From positions 930,001 through 994,000 of the forward strand of contig CAVXVZ010000003.1 of the NCBI GenBank assembly GCA_963765375.1: a stretch of DNA of 64,000 bases, read 5' to 3'. The position numbers and the translations under genes are program-made. The notes under the pieces are model-generated. The model had not been told where the DNA came from. It searched no databases and saw nothing but the letters and a program-made list of their open reading frames with translations. The DNA is from Roseiarcus sp963765375 (GTDB taxonomy: Bacteria; Pseudomonadota; Alphaproteobacteria; Rhizobiales; Beijerinckiaceae). This document shows positions 37,878 through 45,878 of the stretch, piece after piece (the first letter of the stretch is position 1; each line of letters begins with the position of its first letter).

Positions 37878-38312
37878 ATGATCAAATACGCGCTCGGCTG
37901 CGCCCAAGGGCATGCATTCGAAAGCTGGTTTCCCGACAGCGCGGCTTACGAGAAGCAGCGCAAGCGCGGCTTTGTCGCCTGCCCCGAGTGCGGCTCGACC
38001 GAGGTCGACAAGGCGATCATGGCGCCGGCCGTCGTCGGCGGCGAGCGCGCCGCGGGCGAGTCGGGTCCCGAGATTGTCGTCGACGACCGGCGGCGGAAGG
38101 CGCGCGAATTCTTCACCCGCATGCGCCGGGAGATCGAGGCCAACACCGACGACGTCGGCGCAAAGTTCCCGGAGGTGGCGCGAACCATCCATCTCGGCGA
38201 GGAGCCCGAGCGCGCGATTCGCGGCCGCGCCAGCCTCCAGGAAGCAAGGTCGCTGGCGGAGGACGGCGTGGGCGTGTTCCCGCTGCCGATGCTGGAAGAC
38301 GAGCTCAACTGA
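37878..38312 (+). CDS. DUF1178 family protein
   Basis: A 144-residue conserved alphaproteobacterial protein. The N terminus MIKYALGCAQGHAFESWFPD and FVACPECGSTEVDKAIMAP form a likely zinc-binding Cys cluster resembling regulatory zinc ribbons. The C-terminal half (DDVGAKFPEVARTIHLGEEPERAIRG, GVGVFPLPMLEDE) is the conserved family end. The function is unknown. It is immediately downstream of grxC. Confidence 0.9.
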   Translation: MIKYALGCAQGHAFESWFPDSAAYEKQRKRGFVACPECGSTEVDKAIMAPAVVGGERAAGESGPEIVVDDRRRKAREFFTRMRREIEANTDDVGAKFPEVARTIHLGEEPERAIRGRASLQEARSLAEDGVGVFPLPMLEDELN

Positions 38313-38343
38313 AGCCTGCCTCCGTCAGACGGCAGCCCGGCCG

Positions 38344-39156
38344 TCATTTTTCCTCCACGCGGAACTCCGTCGCCTCGACGACGGTCGTGCCGATCATCGT
38401 GCGCACCGAAACCCGGAACGGAATCAGCACGTGGTCATGCTCGATCGGCGCGAGCCAGACCTCGAGGTCCTTGTTGTCGGCCATGAACTTGGTCGCCGGC
38501 CGGTCGCGCCGATGGCCGGCTATAGGGACATAACGCGCGGCGCAGACCACGACCGGGCCGTCGTAGCCCTTGGCCGTCACGCGCCGCTCGCCGACGTAGG
38601 TGAGGTCGATGTCGAAGCGGGTATAGCCGTCGAAGATCGGAACCTTGCGATCGCACGCGGCCGGCGACACAATCGGTCCCGACGCCGGCGCCGTAATGAT
38701 GACCGCGCCGGCCGGGTCGACGACGCCCTTCTCGTCGCCGGGTCCGAGCGGAACCCGGTCCGGCTTGTCCTCGAATGGCGGCGAGATGTCGACCCCGGTC
38801 ACCGCGTTGCCGGCGAGCGCCATGCGAATGGTGCGGGTCATATTCGAGCTTGCGGCGATGGTGGCGAAGGTCGCCGGCGACACATGGCCTTCGATGATCG
38901 CGCCCTTACCGGCCGAAGCGCCCCGCGCATTGGTGAAGACCCGCGCAAGGCCGGTCAGTTTTGCGTCGCCCTGGATCGAGTAGCTGGTCGGAGTCAGGTC
39001 GGCCATAAGATTGACCGCGCCGATCGGAAGCCCGATCAACGACACGCGATAGGTCACATGCAGGACATCGGCGCGCGCGGCCCCCGCCCCCAGGAGCGTC
39101 GCCGCAATCCCGACGGCGCCCAACGCCGAGCGCGCCCATGGTGATCGCGGCGGCAT
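38344..39156 (-). CDS. DUF3108 family exported protein
   Basis: A 270-residue protein with a signal peptide (LGAVGIAATLLGAGAARA) followed by a beta-rich domain. VLHVTYRVSLIGLPIGAVNLMADLTPTSYSI is the DUF3108 opening; DGYTRFDIDLTYVGERRVTAKGY and a WLAPIEHDHVLIPFRVSVRTMIGTTVVEATEF end follow. The family is periplasmic or outer-membrane-associated and uncharacterised. ATG 39156, with GAGGAG ten bases upstream, is preferred over in-frame ATGs further upstream because it starts right before the signal peptide. Confidence 0.85.
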   Translation of the reverse strand: MPPRSPWARSALGAVGIAATLLGAGAARADVLHVTYRVSLIGLPIGAVNLMADLTPTSYSIQGDAKLTGLARVFTNARGASAGKGAIIEGHVSPATFATIAASSNMTRTIRMALAGNAVTGVDISPPFEDKPDRVPLGPGDEKGVVDPAGAVIITAPASGPIVSPAACDRKVPIFDGYTRFDIDLTYVGERRVTAKGYDGPVVVCAARYVPIAGHRRDRPATKFMADNKDLEVWLAPIEHDHVLIPFRVSVRTMIGTTVVEATEFRVEEK

Positions 39157-39323
39157 GGTCTCGAAGCTCCTCGTCTCGCGCATGAAGCGCATTGAATGGC
39201 GATTGCGCGAATATTCCGGCGCCAATGCGCCGACTCAAGGGCAAGCTTCAGCCAGCAAAAAAGTCATCCATCGCCGCTGTCAAGACCTTGCGGCAGGCCC
39301 ACGGGCCGACTTAACATCCCTCC

Positions 39324-39830
39324 ATGGTCGAGACGGTCATTTCAATTCGCGCGGCGCGGCTGGGCGACGAGGCTGAAATCGCCTCCGTGCATGACGCGGC
39401 TTGGCGCGAGGCGTATCGGGGCGTCATTCCGGGCCGCGAGCTTGAGCGGATGATCGCCCGCCGCGGGCCGGCCTGGTGGCGCTTGGCGATCGCGCGGCGA
39501 ACGCCGCTCCTGGTCCTCGAATTCTCCGACTCGATTGTCGGCTACGTCAGTTACGGGCGCAACCGCGTGCCGGCGCTTGGCTATGGCGGTGAGATCTTCG
39601 AGCTCTACCTCGCGCCGGAATGCCAGGGCTGCGGCTTCGGCCGGCGCATGTTCGAGGCGGCGCGCAAGGATCTTGCCGGCCATGGGCTCTCGAACCTGGT
39701 CGTCTGGGCGCTAGCCGACAACGAGCGGGCGGTCAGCTTCTATCGCCGGCTCGGCGGGCGCGTCCTGCGCCGCGCGCGCGAGACATTCGGCGGCCAGCAG
39801 CGCGAGCGTGTGGCTTTCGGCTTTGGCTGA
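39324..39830 (+). CDS. GNAT family N-acetyltransferase
   Basis: A 168-residue acyltransferase. The start ISIRAARLGDEAEIASVHDAAWREAYRGVIP is the common beta1-alpha1 region. The acetyl-CoA-binding loop lies in LYLAPECQGCGFGRRMFEAA, a Q/RxxGxG/A variant, and the end NERAVSFYRRLGGRVLR is the typical last strand-helix. The substrate is not predictable. It is read towards ppa, with an inverted repeat in between. Confidence 0.88.
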   Translation: MVETVISIRAARLGDEAEIASVHDAAWREAYRGVIPGRELERMIARRGPAWWRLAIARRTPLLVLEFSDSIVGYVSYGRNRVPALGYGGEIFELYLAPECQGCGFGRRMFEAARKDLAGHGLSNLVVWALADNERAVSFYRRLGGRVLRRARETFGGQQRERVAFGFG

Positions 39831-39869
39831 ACCCCCGTTGCGCCTATAAGGGCAGGTCTGCGAGCCGCT

Positions 39870-39893
39870 GTAATCGCTCATGAGAGCGATTAC
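39870..39893. promoter_or_regulatory. Perfect 10-bp inverted repeat in the ppa leader
   Basis: GTAATCGCTC-ATGA-GAGCGATTAC, 20 bp before the ppa start. There is no T-run, so it is not a standard terminator. It may be an operator or a leader hairpin controlling ppa. Confidence 0.55.
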
Positions 39894-39913
39894 GCGCGCC
39901 CGAAAAAGGGAGG

Positions 39914-40474
39914 GTGGCGGTGAATCTGAACGCTGTCTCGATCGGCAAAAACCCGCCCCACGATGTCAATGTCGTGATCGAAGTGCCGATCGGCGGCGAG
40001 CCGATCAAGTATGAAATGGACAAGGAGAGCGGCGCGCTGCAGGTCGACCGGTTTCTCTACACCTCGATGCGCTATCCCGGCAATTACGGCTTCGTTCCCC
40101 ATACTCTGTCCGACGACGGCGATCCGTGCGACGTGATCGTCGCCAACACCCGCGCGATCATTCCCGGCGCGGTGATGAGCTGCAGGATCGTCGGCGTCCT
40201 GCTGATGGAGGACGAGCACGGCGGCGATGAGAAGCTGCTCGCCGTCCCGTCGGCGACGCTCACCCAGCGCTACGCGCACGTCAATAATTATTCCGACCTG
40301 CCGTCAATCACGATCCAGCAGATCGAGCATTTCTTCGCCCACTACAAGGATCTCGAGCCCAACAAGTGGGTCAAGATCGTCCGCTGGGGCGACGCCGCCG
40401 AAGCGCGCCGGATGGTGCTCGCGGGCATCGAGCGGGCGAAGAAAGCGAGGACGGCCGGCAAGGTCAAGAGCTGA
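39914..40474 (+). CDS. ppa: Inorganic pyrophosphatase
   Basis: A 186-residue family I soluble pyrophosphatase that hydrolyses PPi and drives biosynthesis. Active-site signatures are VVIEVPIGGEPIKYEMDK, YPGNYGFVPHTLSDDGDPCDVIV (metal-binding Asp residues), and FFAHYKDLEPNKWVKIVRWGD. Two GTGs, at 39914 and 39920, are possible starts; the second has better distance from AGGGAGG. The length matches hexameric bacterial enzymes. Confidence 0.96.
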   Translation: MAVNLNAVSIGKNPPHDVNVVIEVPIGGEPIKYEMDKESGALQVDRFLYTSMRYPGNYGFVPHTLSDDGDPCDVIVANTRAIIPGAVMSCRIVGVLLMEDEHGGDEKLLAVPSATLTQRYAHVNNYSDLPSITIQQIEHFFAHYKDLEPNKWVKIVRWGDAAEARRMVLAGIERAKKARTAGKVKS

Positions 40475-40515
40475 CTGCCACGCTCGGATTCGCGCGCGCT
40501 TCGCGCTAAGGGAGA

Positions 40516-41229
40516 ATGCGGCGTGCGGACAAGCCGATGGGCGCGGGACTTTGGCCGGTGAAACGCTCGTTCATCGACGCCCGCATCGACAGAATGCTCG
40601 ACCTTTGCCGCCGCTACGGCGTCGCGCTGCCGCCCTTCGCGCTATGGGGGGAAGCGGATTTCCGCGCCGATCCGGACGCCGCAAGCCTGATCGCCGAGCG
40701 CGGCATGGGCTGGAACGTGGTCGAATTCAAGCCCGGCCTGTTCGCGCGCGAGGGTTTGACCCTGTTCACGCTGCGGATGGGCGACTGGCGCGAGCTTGGC
40801 GCCGGAGGGGGCCGCCTCTACGCCGAGAAGGCGATTCTCGCCGAGGACGGCCAGCGCGCGCCCCATCACTATCACGTGGTCAAGACCGAGGACATCGTGA
40901 ACCGCGGCGGCGCGCGGTTCGTCGTCGAGCTGTTCAAGGTCGATGCCCACGGCGCGCCGCTCAAGGAGCGGTTTCGCGCGCTCAAGGACGTGAGCGTGCT
41001 TGATCTCGGTCCCGGCGACCAGGTGCGGCTCGAACCTGGCGAAAGCCTAACGCTCGAGCCGTTCATCGCCCACGCGTTCTGGGCCGAGGGCGGCGCAGCC
41101 GTCGCAGGCGAAGTGTCGCTCGCCAACGACGACGGCGCGGACAATTATTTCCTGCCGCCGCTTAAGCCATTCCCGCCGATCGAAGAGGATGCGCCGGCGC
41201 GCTACGTGACGGTCGGGGACCACGGGTGA
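40516..41229 (+). CDS. D-lyxose ketol-isomerase-like cupin protein
   Basis: A 237-residue cupin of the D-lyxose isomerase family, which interconverts D-lyxose/D-xylulose and D-mannose/D-fructose. The metal-binding motif PHHYHVVKTEDIVNRGG (two His and a Glu) is followed by GESLTLEPFIAHAFWAEGG, giving the last His ligand. The N-terminal helix KRSFIDARIDRMLDLC is also typical. The start is unclear: ATG 40516 is nearly fused to its ribosome site, and GTG 40558 would begin at the conserved KRS. Sugar specificity is inferred from the family only. Confidence 0.8.
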   Translation: MRRADKPMGAGLWPVKRSFIDARIDRMLDLCRRYGVALPPFALWGEADFRADPDAASLIAERGMGWNVVEFKPGLFAREGLTLFTLRMGDWRELGAGGGRLYAEKAILAEDGQRAPHHYHVVKTEDIVNRGGARFVVELFKVDAHGAPLKERFRALKDVSVLDLGPGDQVRLEPGESLTLEPFIAHAFWAEGGAAVAGEVSLANDDGADNYFLPPLKPFPPIEEDAPARYVTVGDHG

Positions 41230-41314
41230 CGTTAGGGCGAGAACGCCACTTATCCAGTGCGCGCGAACTCGGCTTGTCGAAGCCGCTGGTCGTCCATGCT
41301 AACCCGCCTCTATC

Positions 41315-41719
41315 TCAGGCCGCGCGGAAAAGCCTGCGCAGACCGCCTCGCTGGAGAGTATAGCGCCAACCGAGGAATCCGAACCCGGCGATCAGCATTG
41401 CCCAGGTCGACGGCTCCGGCGTCGGCGACCCGTTCGGAGTGATGCAGAAAGTCTGGTCTCCATTCGTCGCGTAAAATGCCGGCGAACTGGCTTCAGCGGC
41501 GACAAAGTGGAACAAGTTGCTTCTCCGTCCCGGACCGACATCGTCGCTAAAATAAATGGAAGATTCGCCGGAAAAGTTAGCATAGGAGAAGCCGACGCCG
41601 GGGCCGCTCTGGCAATTGTTGGCGCAGTCGTTGGCCAGCCAAGCGCCATAGCCAATGCCTTGGGCAGTCGACGGACGGCCGCTCGGAAGGGCGAGCCGGC
41701 CGATTATCCTTTGCGAAAA
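41315..41719 (-). pseudogene. Remnant of a PEP-CTERM sorted exported protein
   Basis: The open frame encodes YGAWLANDCANNC, GFSYANFSGESSIYFSDDVG, SNLFHFVAAEASSP, and ends with PTPEPSTWAMLIAGFGFLGWRYTLQRGG. The ending is a textbook PEP-CTERM tail: PEP motif, hydrophobic segment, basic end. No start codon or signal peptide is present. The frame closes at 41720 and runs into the end of the nucleoside hydrolase gene, so the N-terminal half is missing. PEP-CTERM proteins need exosortase, which is not in this window. Deletion and fusion with the neighbouring gene's tail is the simplest explanation. Confidence 0.7.
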
Positions 41720-42831
41720 TCAGAATCCGCCTGCGCCCGGCTTTGATTTCGTTGCGTCTGGCTTGGATTTCCTTGCGTCTGGCTTGGATTTTGGCGGGCT
41801 GCCGAACTCCGGCGTTCGTCGCTCGCTCTATGAGCGGACAGCCGCTCCGGTCCCTCCGCCAGCCGGTCCATCGCCGCGAAAAACAGGGCGCGGAAGCGCT
41901 CCGCATCGACCCCGACCGCGACTTCGGCGTTGGCGAGGCGGCCCCATTGGCCGCGCCAGTCGACGATCGTCGCGCCGGTGGTGAGCCGCCCGGTGGTCTC
42001 GACATCGACGGCGGCCCGGCGCGTCTCGACCAGGGTCGGGTCGACGGCGACGGCGACCGCGAGCGGGTCATGCATGGTGAAGATGCGCTTGCCGAGCATC
42101 TTTTCCATCCGCTCGAAATAGAAGCGAGAGGCGTCCTCGAGGAAGCGGGTGAGCGCGGCCGCGTGCGGCTTGCCGGCGATGCGCGACGCAATCGCGGCGA
42201 GGTCGCTCTCGTCGATGATCGTCTTGCGGGTGACGTCGAGGCCGATCGCGATCATCGGCGCCGCGCCCACGCCGCCGAACGAGCGAAACACGATCCGCGC
42301 GGCCTCGGGATCGTGCCAGATGTTGAACTCGGCCGAAGGCGTCACGTTGCCCGGCTCGGCATAGGCGCCGCCCATGATGACGAACCGCTTGACGAGGCGC
42401 GGCAGCTCCGGCTCGCGCATGACCGCGAGCGCGACATTGGTCAAAGGGCCGGTGGCGACGAGAATGAGACGCCCGACATGGGCGTGGGCTGCGGCGATGA
42501 TGGCTTCGACCGCATGCTGGACGCGGGCCGGTTCCTCCGGCTCGGGCAGGACGGCGTGCCCGAGGCCGCTCCTGCCATGGACCTCGCTCGCGTCCCTCAC
42601 GGGGTTGGAGATCGCCGTCGGGGCGCCCGGCCAGACGGGGATGTCGGCGCGCCGGGCGAGCGCGAGAACCGCCCGCGTGTTGCGCGTCGCCGCTGCAAGG
42701 GAGACGTTGCCGACAACCGTGGAGACGCCGAGGATTCGCGCCTCCGGATGGGCGCAAACGTAAAGCAGCGCCAGCGCGTCGTCGATTCCGGTGTCGACGT
42801 CGATGACGAGGGGTTCGGCGGGCTCGGACAT
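41704..42831 (-). CDS. Nucleoside hydrolase (inosine/uridine-preferring type) with odd C-terminal tail
   Basis: A 375-residue N-ribohydrolase that cleaves nucleosides to base and ribose. The Ca2+ site is in VIDVDTGIDDALAL; VVGNVSLAAATRNTRAVL, LVATGPLTNVALA, FVIMGGAYAEPGNVTPSAEFNIWHDPEAA and FTMHDPLAVAVAVDP are all conserved. The natural end of the family is near AMDRLAEGPERLSA. After it comes a 44-residue polar tail containing three 7-residue repeats (NPSQTQG, NPSQTQR, NQSRAQA) encoded by a 21-bp tandem repeat. ATG 42831 is preferred; ATG 42852 adds seven residues. Confidence 0.88.
   Translation of the reverse strand: MSEPAEPLVIDVDTGIDDALALLYVCAHPEARILGVSTVVGNVSLAAATRNTRAVLALARRADIPVWPGAPTAISNPVRDASEVHGRSGLGHAVLPEPEEPARVQHAVEAIIAAAHAHVGRLILVATGPLTNVALAVMREPELPRLVKRFVIMGGAYAEPGNVTPSAEFNIWHDPEAARIVFRSFGGVGAAPMIAIGLDVTRKTIIDESDLAAIASRIAGKPHAAALTRFLEDASRFYFERMEKMLGKRIFTMHDPLAVAVAVDPTLVETRRAAVDVETTGRLTTGATIVDWRGQWGRLANAEVAVGVDAERFRALFFAAMDRLAEGPERLSAHRASDERRSSAARQNPSQTQGNPSQTQRNQSRAQADSDFRKG
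41732..41794. repeat. Tandem repeat, three 21-bp units
   Basis: Units at 41732-41752, 41753-41773 and 41774-41794 share TGCGTCTGGCTTGGATTT (first unit slightly diverged). They encode the heptad tail of the nucleoside hydrolase and abut the TTGCGAAAATCAGAAT motif at 41711-41726. Confidence 0.85.
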
Positions 42832-42918
42832 GGGCGTCAGTCTTCCACTCATCTCATGCGACCGGCGCGATCCCGGTCAATGGCGGCGGGATATTGTGGG
42901 CGGTCGCGCGGCCAGGGG

Positions 42919-44313
42919 TCAAACGGGAAAACCGCGCCGCTCCTTGGCGAGCCAGCGCGACATGAGCAGAATGGCGACGACCGCGAGGCCGAGCGCCAGG
43001 CCAATCCACACCCCGACCGCGCCAAGCGGCGTGCCAAATCCCAATGCAAGGCCGACCGGCGCGCCGATCGCCCAGTAGCCGATGAGCGCGATGATCAGCG
43101 GAATGCGCGAATCGTGCACTCCCCGCAGCATGTTGGCGAGCGTCGCCTGGCTGGCGTCGAAGATCTGGAACAGGGCGGCGATCTTCACCAGCGCCACCGC
43201 GAGTCCGACCGAGCCAGAGTTCGCCGGCGCGCCGATATCGATGAACGGCGCAACGAGCAGCCGCGGCGCCCCGATCATTGTCGCCGCCGACAGGACAGCG
43301 AACATTGCCGTCAGGCTGAACGCCGACCACCCGGCGCGCGAAATCGCCTGCGCGTCGCCCGCGCCATAGGCGTGACCGACCCTGACGGTGGCGGCCTGGC
43401 CGAGCCCGAGGGGGACCATGAAGGCCAGGGAGGCGATCTGCAACGCGATCGTATGGGCCTCGATCGCGGTCTGGCTGATGAGGCCCATCGCCAGCGTCGC
43501 GGCGGCGAAGACGCCGACTTCGGCGACGATCATCACGCCGATCGGCAGGCCGAGCCGCCAGAGGGCCGAGAGCTCGGCGCGGGCGGGGCGCCACGGCAGG
43601 GCGAACAGGCGGAGCGTCTGCATGCGCGGATCGATCAGCGCGGCCGCCATCAGAATGGCCAACATCAACGCCTGCGACAGGGTGGTCGCGAGTCCTGAGC
43701 CGATGATGCCGAGCGCGGGCAGGCCGAAATTGCCGAAGATCAGCGCGTAATTGGCGAGCGCATTGAACGCGACGGCGACAAGGCCCGCGACCAGCGCCGG
43801 GCGGGGGCGCTCGAGCGCCGCGAACGCCGACCGCGCGGCGAAAAACAGAAGGCTCGGCGCGATGCCCCACTGGAAGCCCTGGAGGTAAACGCCAGCGTCG
43901 CGCGCGACGTCCGCCGGCTCGCCGATCGCGAGAAGGAACGGCGTCGCCCAACTGAGAAGGACCCACACGGCGACGGCGATGAAAACCGCGGAGATGAGCG
44001 CCTGGTGGGTCGCGCGCCTTAGCGCGGCTGGGTGCTGTCCTGCGCCGATCTTTGCCGCCGCGATGGGAGACAAGGCGGCGACCACGCCGATTCCAAGCAG
44101 GAACGGCGGCTGATAGAGAAAGAAGCCGACCGATCCCGCAGCGAGCGCGTGCGGCGAAAGCCGCCCGAGCATCATGAAGTCCGTCGCGGTCATGACGTTG
44201 ATGGCGACGTTGGCGAGGATGATCGGCCAGCCGAGCGCGAGCGTCGCGCCGAGCTCGCGCCAGAGCCAGCCCGAAGCGGTCGAAGCGCGCTGGGACTGTG
44301 GCCCGGCGGACAT
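42919..44313 (-). CDS. MATE family multidrug/metabolite efflux protein
   Basis: A 464-residue protein with twelve hydrophobic segments, NorM-like. The N terminus LGWPIILANVAINVMTATDFMMLGRLSPHALAAGSV is the first MatE repeat, and the second opens with RLGLPIGVMIVAEVGVFAAATLAMG. QTAIEAHTIALQIASLAFMVPLGLGQAATVRVGHAYG is the conserved segment before the cytoplasmic loop. The transporter couples cation influx to export of cationic drugs or metabolites; specificity is unknown. The start MSAGPQS at 44313 is taken as the ATG closest to the first segment. Confidence 0.92.
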   Translation of the reverse strand: MSAGPQSQRASTASGWLWRELGATLALGWPIILANVAINVMTATDFMMLGRLSPHALAAGSVGFFLYQPPFLLGIGVVAALSPIAAAKIGAGQHPAALRRATHQALISAVFIAVAVWVLLSWATPFLLAIGEPADVARDAGVYLQGFQWGIAPSLLFFAARSAFAALERPRPALVAGLVAVAFNALANYALIFGNFGLPALGIIGSGLATTLSQALMLAILMAAALIDPRMQTLRLFALPWRPARAELSALWRLGLPIGVMIVAEVGVFAAATLAMGLISQTAIEAHTIALQIASLAFMVPLGLGQAATVRVGHAYGAGDAQAISRAGWSAFSLTAMFAVLSAATMIGAPRLLVAPFIDIGAPANSGSVGLAVALVKIAALFQIFDASQATLANMLRGVHDSRIPLIIALIGYWAIGAPVGLALGFGTPLGAVGVWIGLALGLAVVAILLMSRWLAKERRGFPV

Positions 44314-44483
44314 CGTTCGTCTCGTTCTCTTTGAAGAAGGGCAGCGTGCATAGCGGAAGCGCATTGCGGCGGCAACCGAGCGCTGGCGACAGCCCGACGA
44401 GCATTGCCTGGGCTGTTGTCGCCTCGTCGTGCAGGCTCGCGCCCTTGTCGGGCTCGCCGGGTCAGCGGCGGCTCATGCAGTAA

Positions 44484-44511
44484 TTGACAAAGTCTATTTA
44501 TTCAGTAGAAT
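44484..44511 (+). promoter_or_regulatory. Probable sigma-70-type promoter of the OsmC-like gene
   Basis: TTGACA (44484-44489), a 16-bp spacer and TAGAAT (44506-44511), in an AT-richer stretch that stands out from the GC-rich surroundings, 27 bp upstream of the ATG at 44539. Confidence 0.6.
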
Positions 44512-44538
44512 AATGCGCCACATGCCAGGGAGACAGCA

Positions 44539-45055
44539 ATGGCGCTCAAGGACATCATCGTAGCGACGCAGGCCGATTTGCGCGCAAACGCCCAAAACGG
44601 GCAGGCCGCCTTTTCCGTCGACTCGCGGCAGGTCGAGGGACTCCGCAGCGAGACGAAAATCCGCCAGTTCTCGCTGACGGTCGACGAGCCGCCGAACTCT
44701 CGGCGGCTCCGACGCCGGCCCGAACCCGGTCGAGCTCGTTCTCGCGGCGCTGGCGACCTGCCAGGAAATCACCTACCGCGCCTATGCGACGGCGCTCGGG
44801 ATCCCGCTCGAAAGCGTCTCGGTGAAGCTCGACGGCGCCCTCGACCTGCGCGGCTTTTTCGCCGTCAGCGATGATGTGCGGCCAGGGTTCACCGGGGTCG
44901 AAGGAACGGTGACGCTGAAGAGCCCGGCGAGCCGCGAGCAGCTGGCGAAGCTCAAGGAAATGGTGGACGCCCATTGCCCAGTGCTGGACGTTCTTCGCGC
45001 TCCCGTTCCGGTCGAATTGCGGCTCACGACGGAGCGAACCGCCGCGGCCGCCTGA
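44539..45055 (+). CDS. OsmC family peroxiredoxin-like protein; one frameshift
   Basis: A protein of about 171 residues of the OsmC/Ohr superfamily. The N-terminal part is ALKDIIVATQADLRANAQNGQ. Then, after a shift, come LGGSDAGPNPVELVLAALATCQEITYRAYA (first redox Cys) and KLKEMVDAHCPVLDVLRAPVPVEL (second Cys). The shift at 44695-44696 is one extra A; removing it gives PPTLGGSDAGPNP, the conserved family motif. OsmC proteins reduce organic hydroperoxides with the cysteine pair. The gene abuts the convergent hydrolase gene with no gap. Confidence 0.86.
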
Positions 45056-45844
45056 TCACCGAACCGTTCGGTCGATCCAGTCGAGGGTCTCGGCGAGGCG
45101 CTCGCCCAGCGCCAGATGGCGCGCGCCCTCGACGCGCCAGAACGTTTTCGGCGGATTGGCGAGCGCGAACAGCTTCTCGCCGAACCGGACGGGCACGACC
45201 GGGTCCTTCGTCCCATGCACCATGAGCGTCGGCGCTTTCACCTGGGCGATGATGAGGTCATTGCGGAACGGATCGCGGAGCAACGCGCGAACCGGGACGA
45301 ACCAGTACGCCGCCGCCGCGACGTCGGCGATCGACGAATAGGGCGAGTCGAGAACCAACGCGCCGACATTGTGGCGCGCGGCGATCGAGACCGCGACGCC
45401 GGACCCGAGCGATTCGCCAAGGGCGACGATGCGCTCCGGCTTGACCCCGCTCGCGATCGCCGCCGCATAAGCCGCTTCGCCGTCGAGCTTGAGCCCGCGC
45501 TCGCTTGGCGAGCCGGTCGAACCGGCGTAGCCGCGATATTCGATCGCCAGCACCCCCATGCCGGCCTTCGCCATCGCGCGAAAGCGCTCGACCCGCAGGT
45601 CCAGTCCGCCGGCGTTGCCGTGAAAATAAAGGATCAGCGGCCGGTCGGCCGCGGGCGGGATACTCCACGCGACCAGGTTCTCTCCATCCTCGGTCTCGAG
45701 ACGAAGCGTCTCGGCTGCAAGGCCGAGCGTCGCCGGGTCGACGTCGGCGGCGTCGCACCGAAACAGGAGCCTGCGCTGGCCGACCAGAAGCCCGACGAAC
45801 ATCGCGGCGTAAAGCGCTGCGCAAGCGGCGACCGCGATCAGCAC
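45056..45844 (-). CDS. Membrane-anchored alpha/beta hydrolase
   Basis: A 262-residue serine hydrolase of the BEM46/ABHD13 type. An N-terminal hydrophobic segment (IAVAACAALYAAMFVGLLVG) should anchor it to the membrane. The oxyanion motif is YFHGNAGG, the nucleophile elbow ALGESLGSGVAV, the acid in VHGTKDPVVPV, and the His in VEGARHLALGE. The true substrate is unknown; esterase or peptidase activity is usual for the family. It is 34 bp downstream of pntB on the same strand. Confidence 0.88.
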   Translation of the reverse strand: MLIAVAACAALYAAMFVGLLVGQRRLLFRCDAADVDPATLGLAAETLRLETEDGENLVAWSIPPAADRPLILYFHGNAGGLDLRVERFRAMAKAGMGVLAIEYRGYAGSTGSPSERGLKLDGEAAYAAAIASGVKPERIVALGESLGSGVAVSIAARHNVGALVLDSPYSSIADVAAAAYWFVPVRALLRDPFRNDLIIAQVKAPTLMVHGTKDPVVPVRFGEKLFALANPPKTFWRVEGARHLALGERLAETLDWIDRTVR

Positions 45845-45878
45845 GACGCGCCGAGCCCGGCGGTGATCCTCGCTGCGC

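Noticed and set aside
41743..43698. 651-codon frame opposite the nucleoside hydrolase and MATE genes
   Set aside because: Antisense to two well-supported genes; composition Arg/Asp/Gly-rich without domains.
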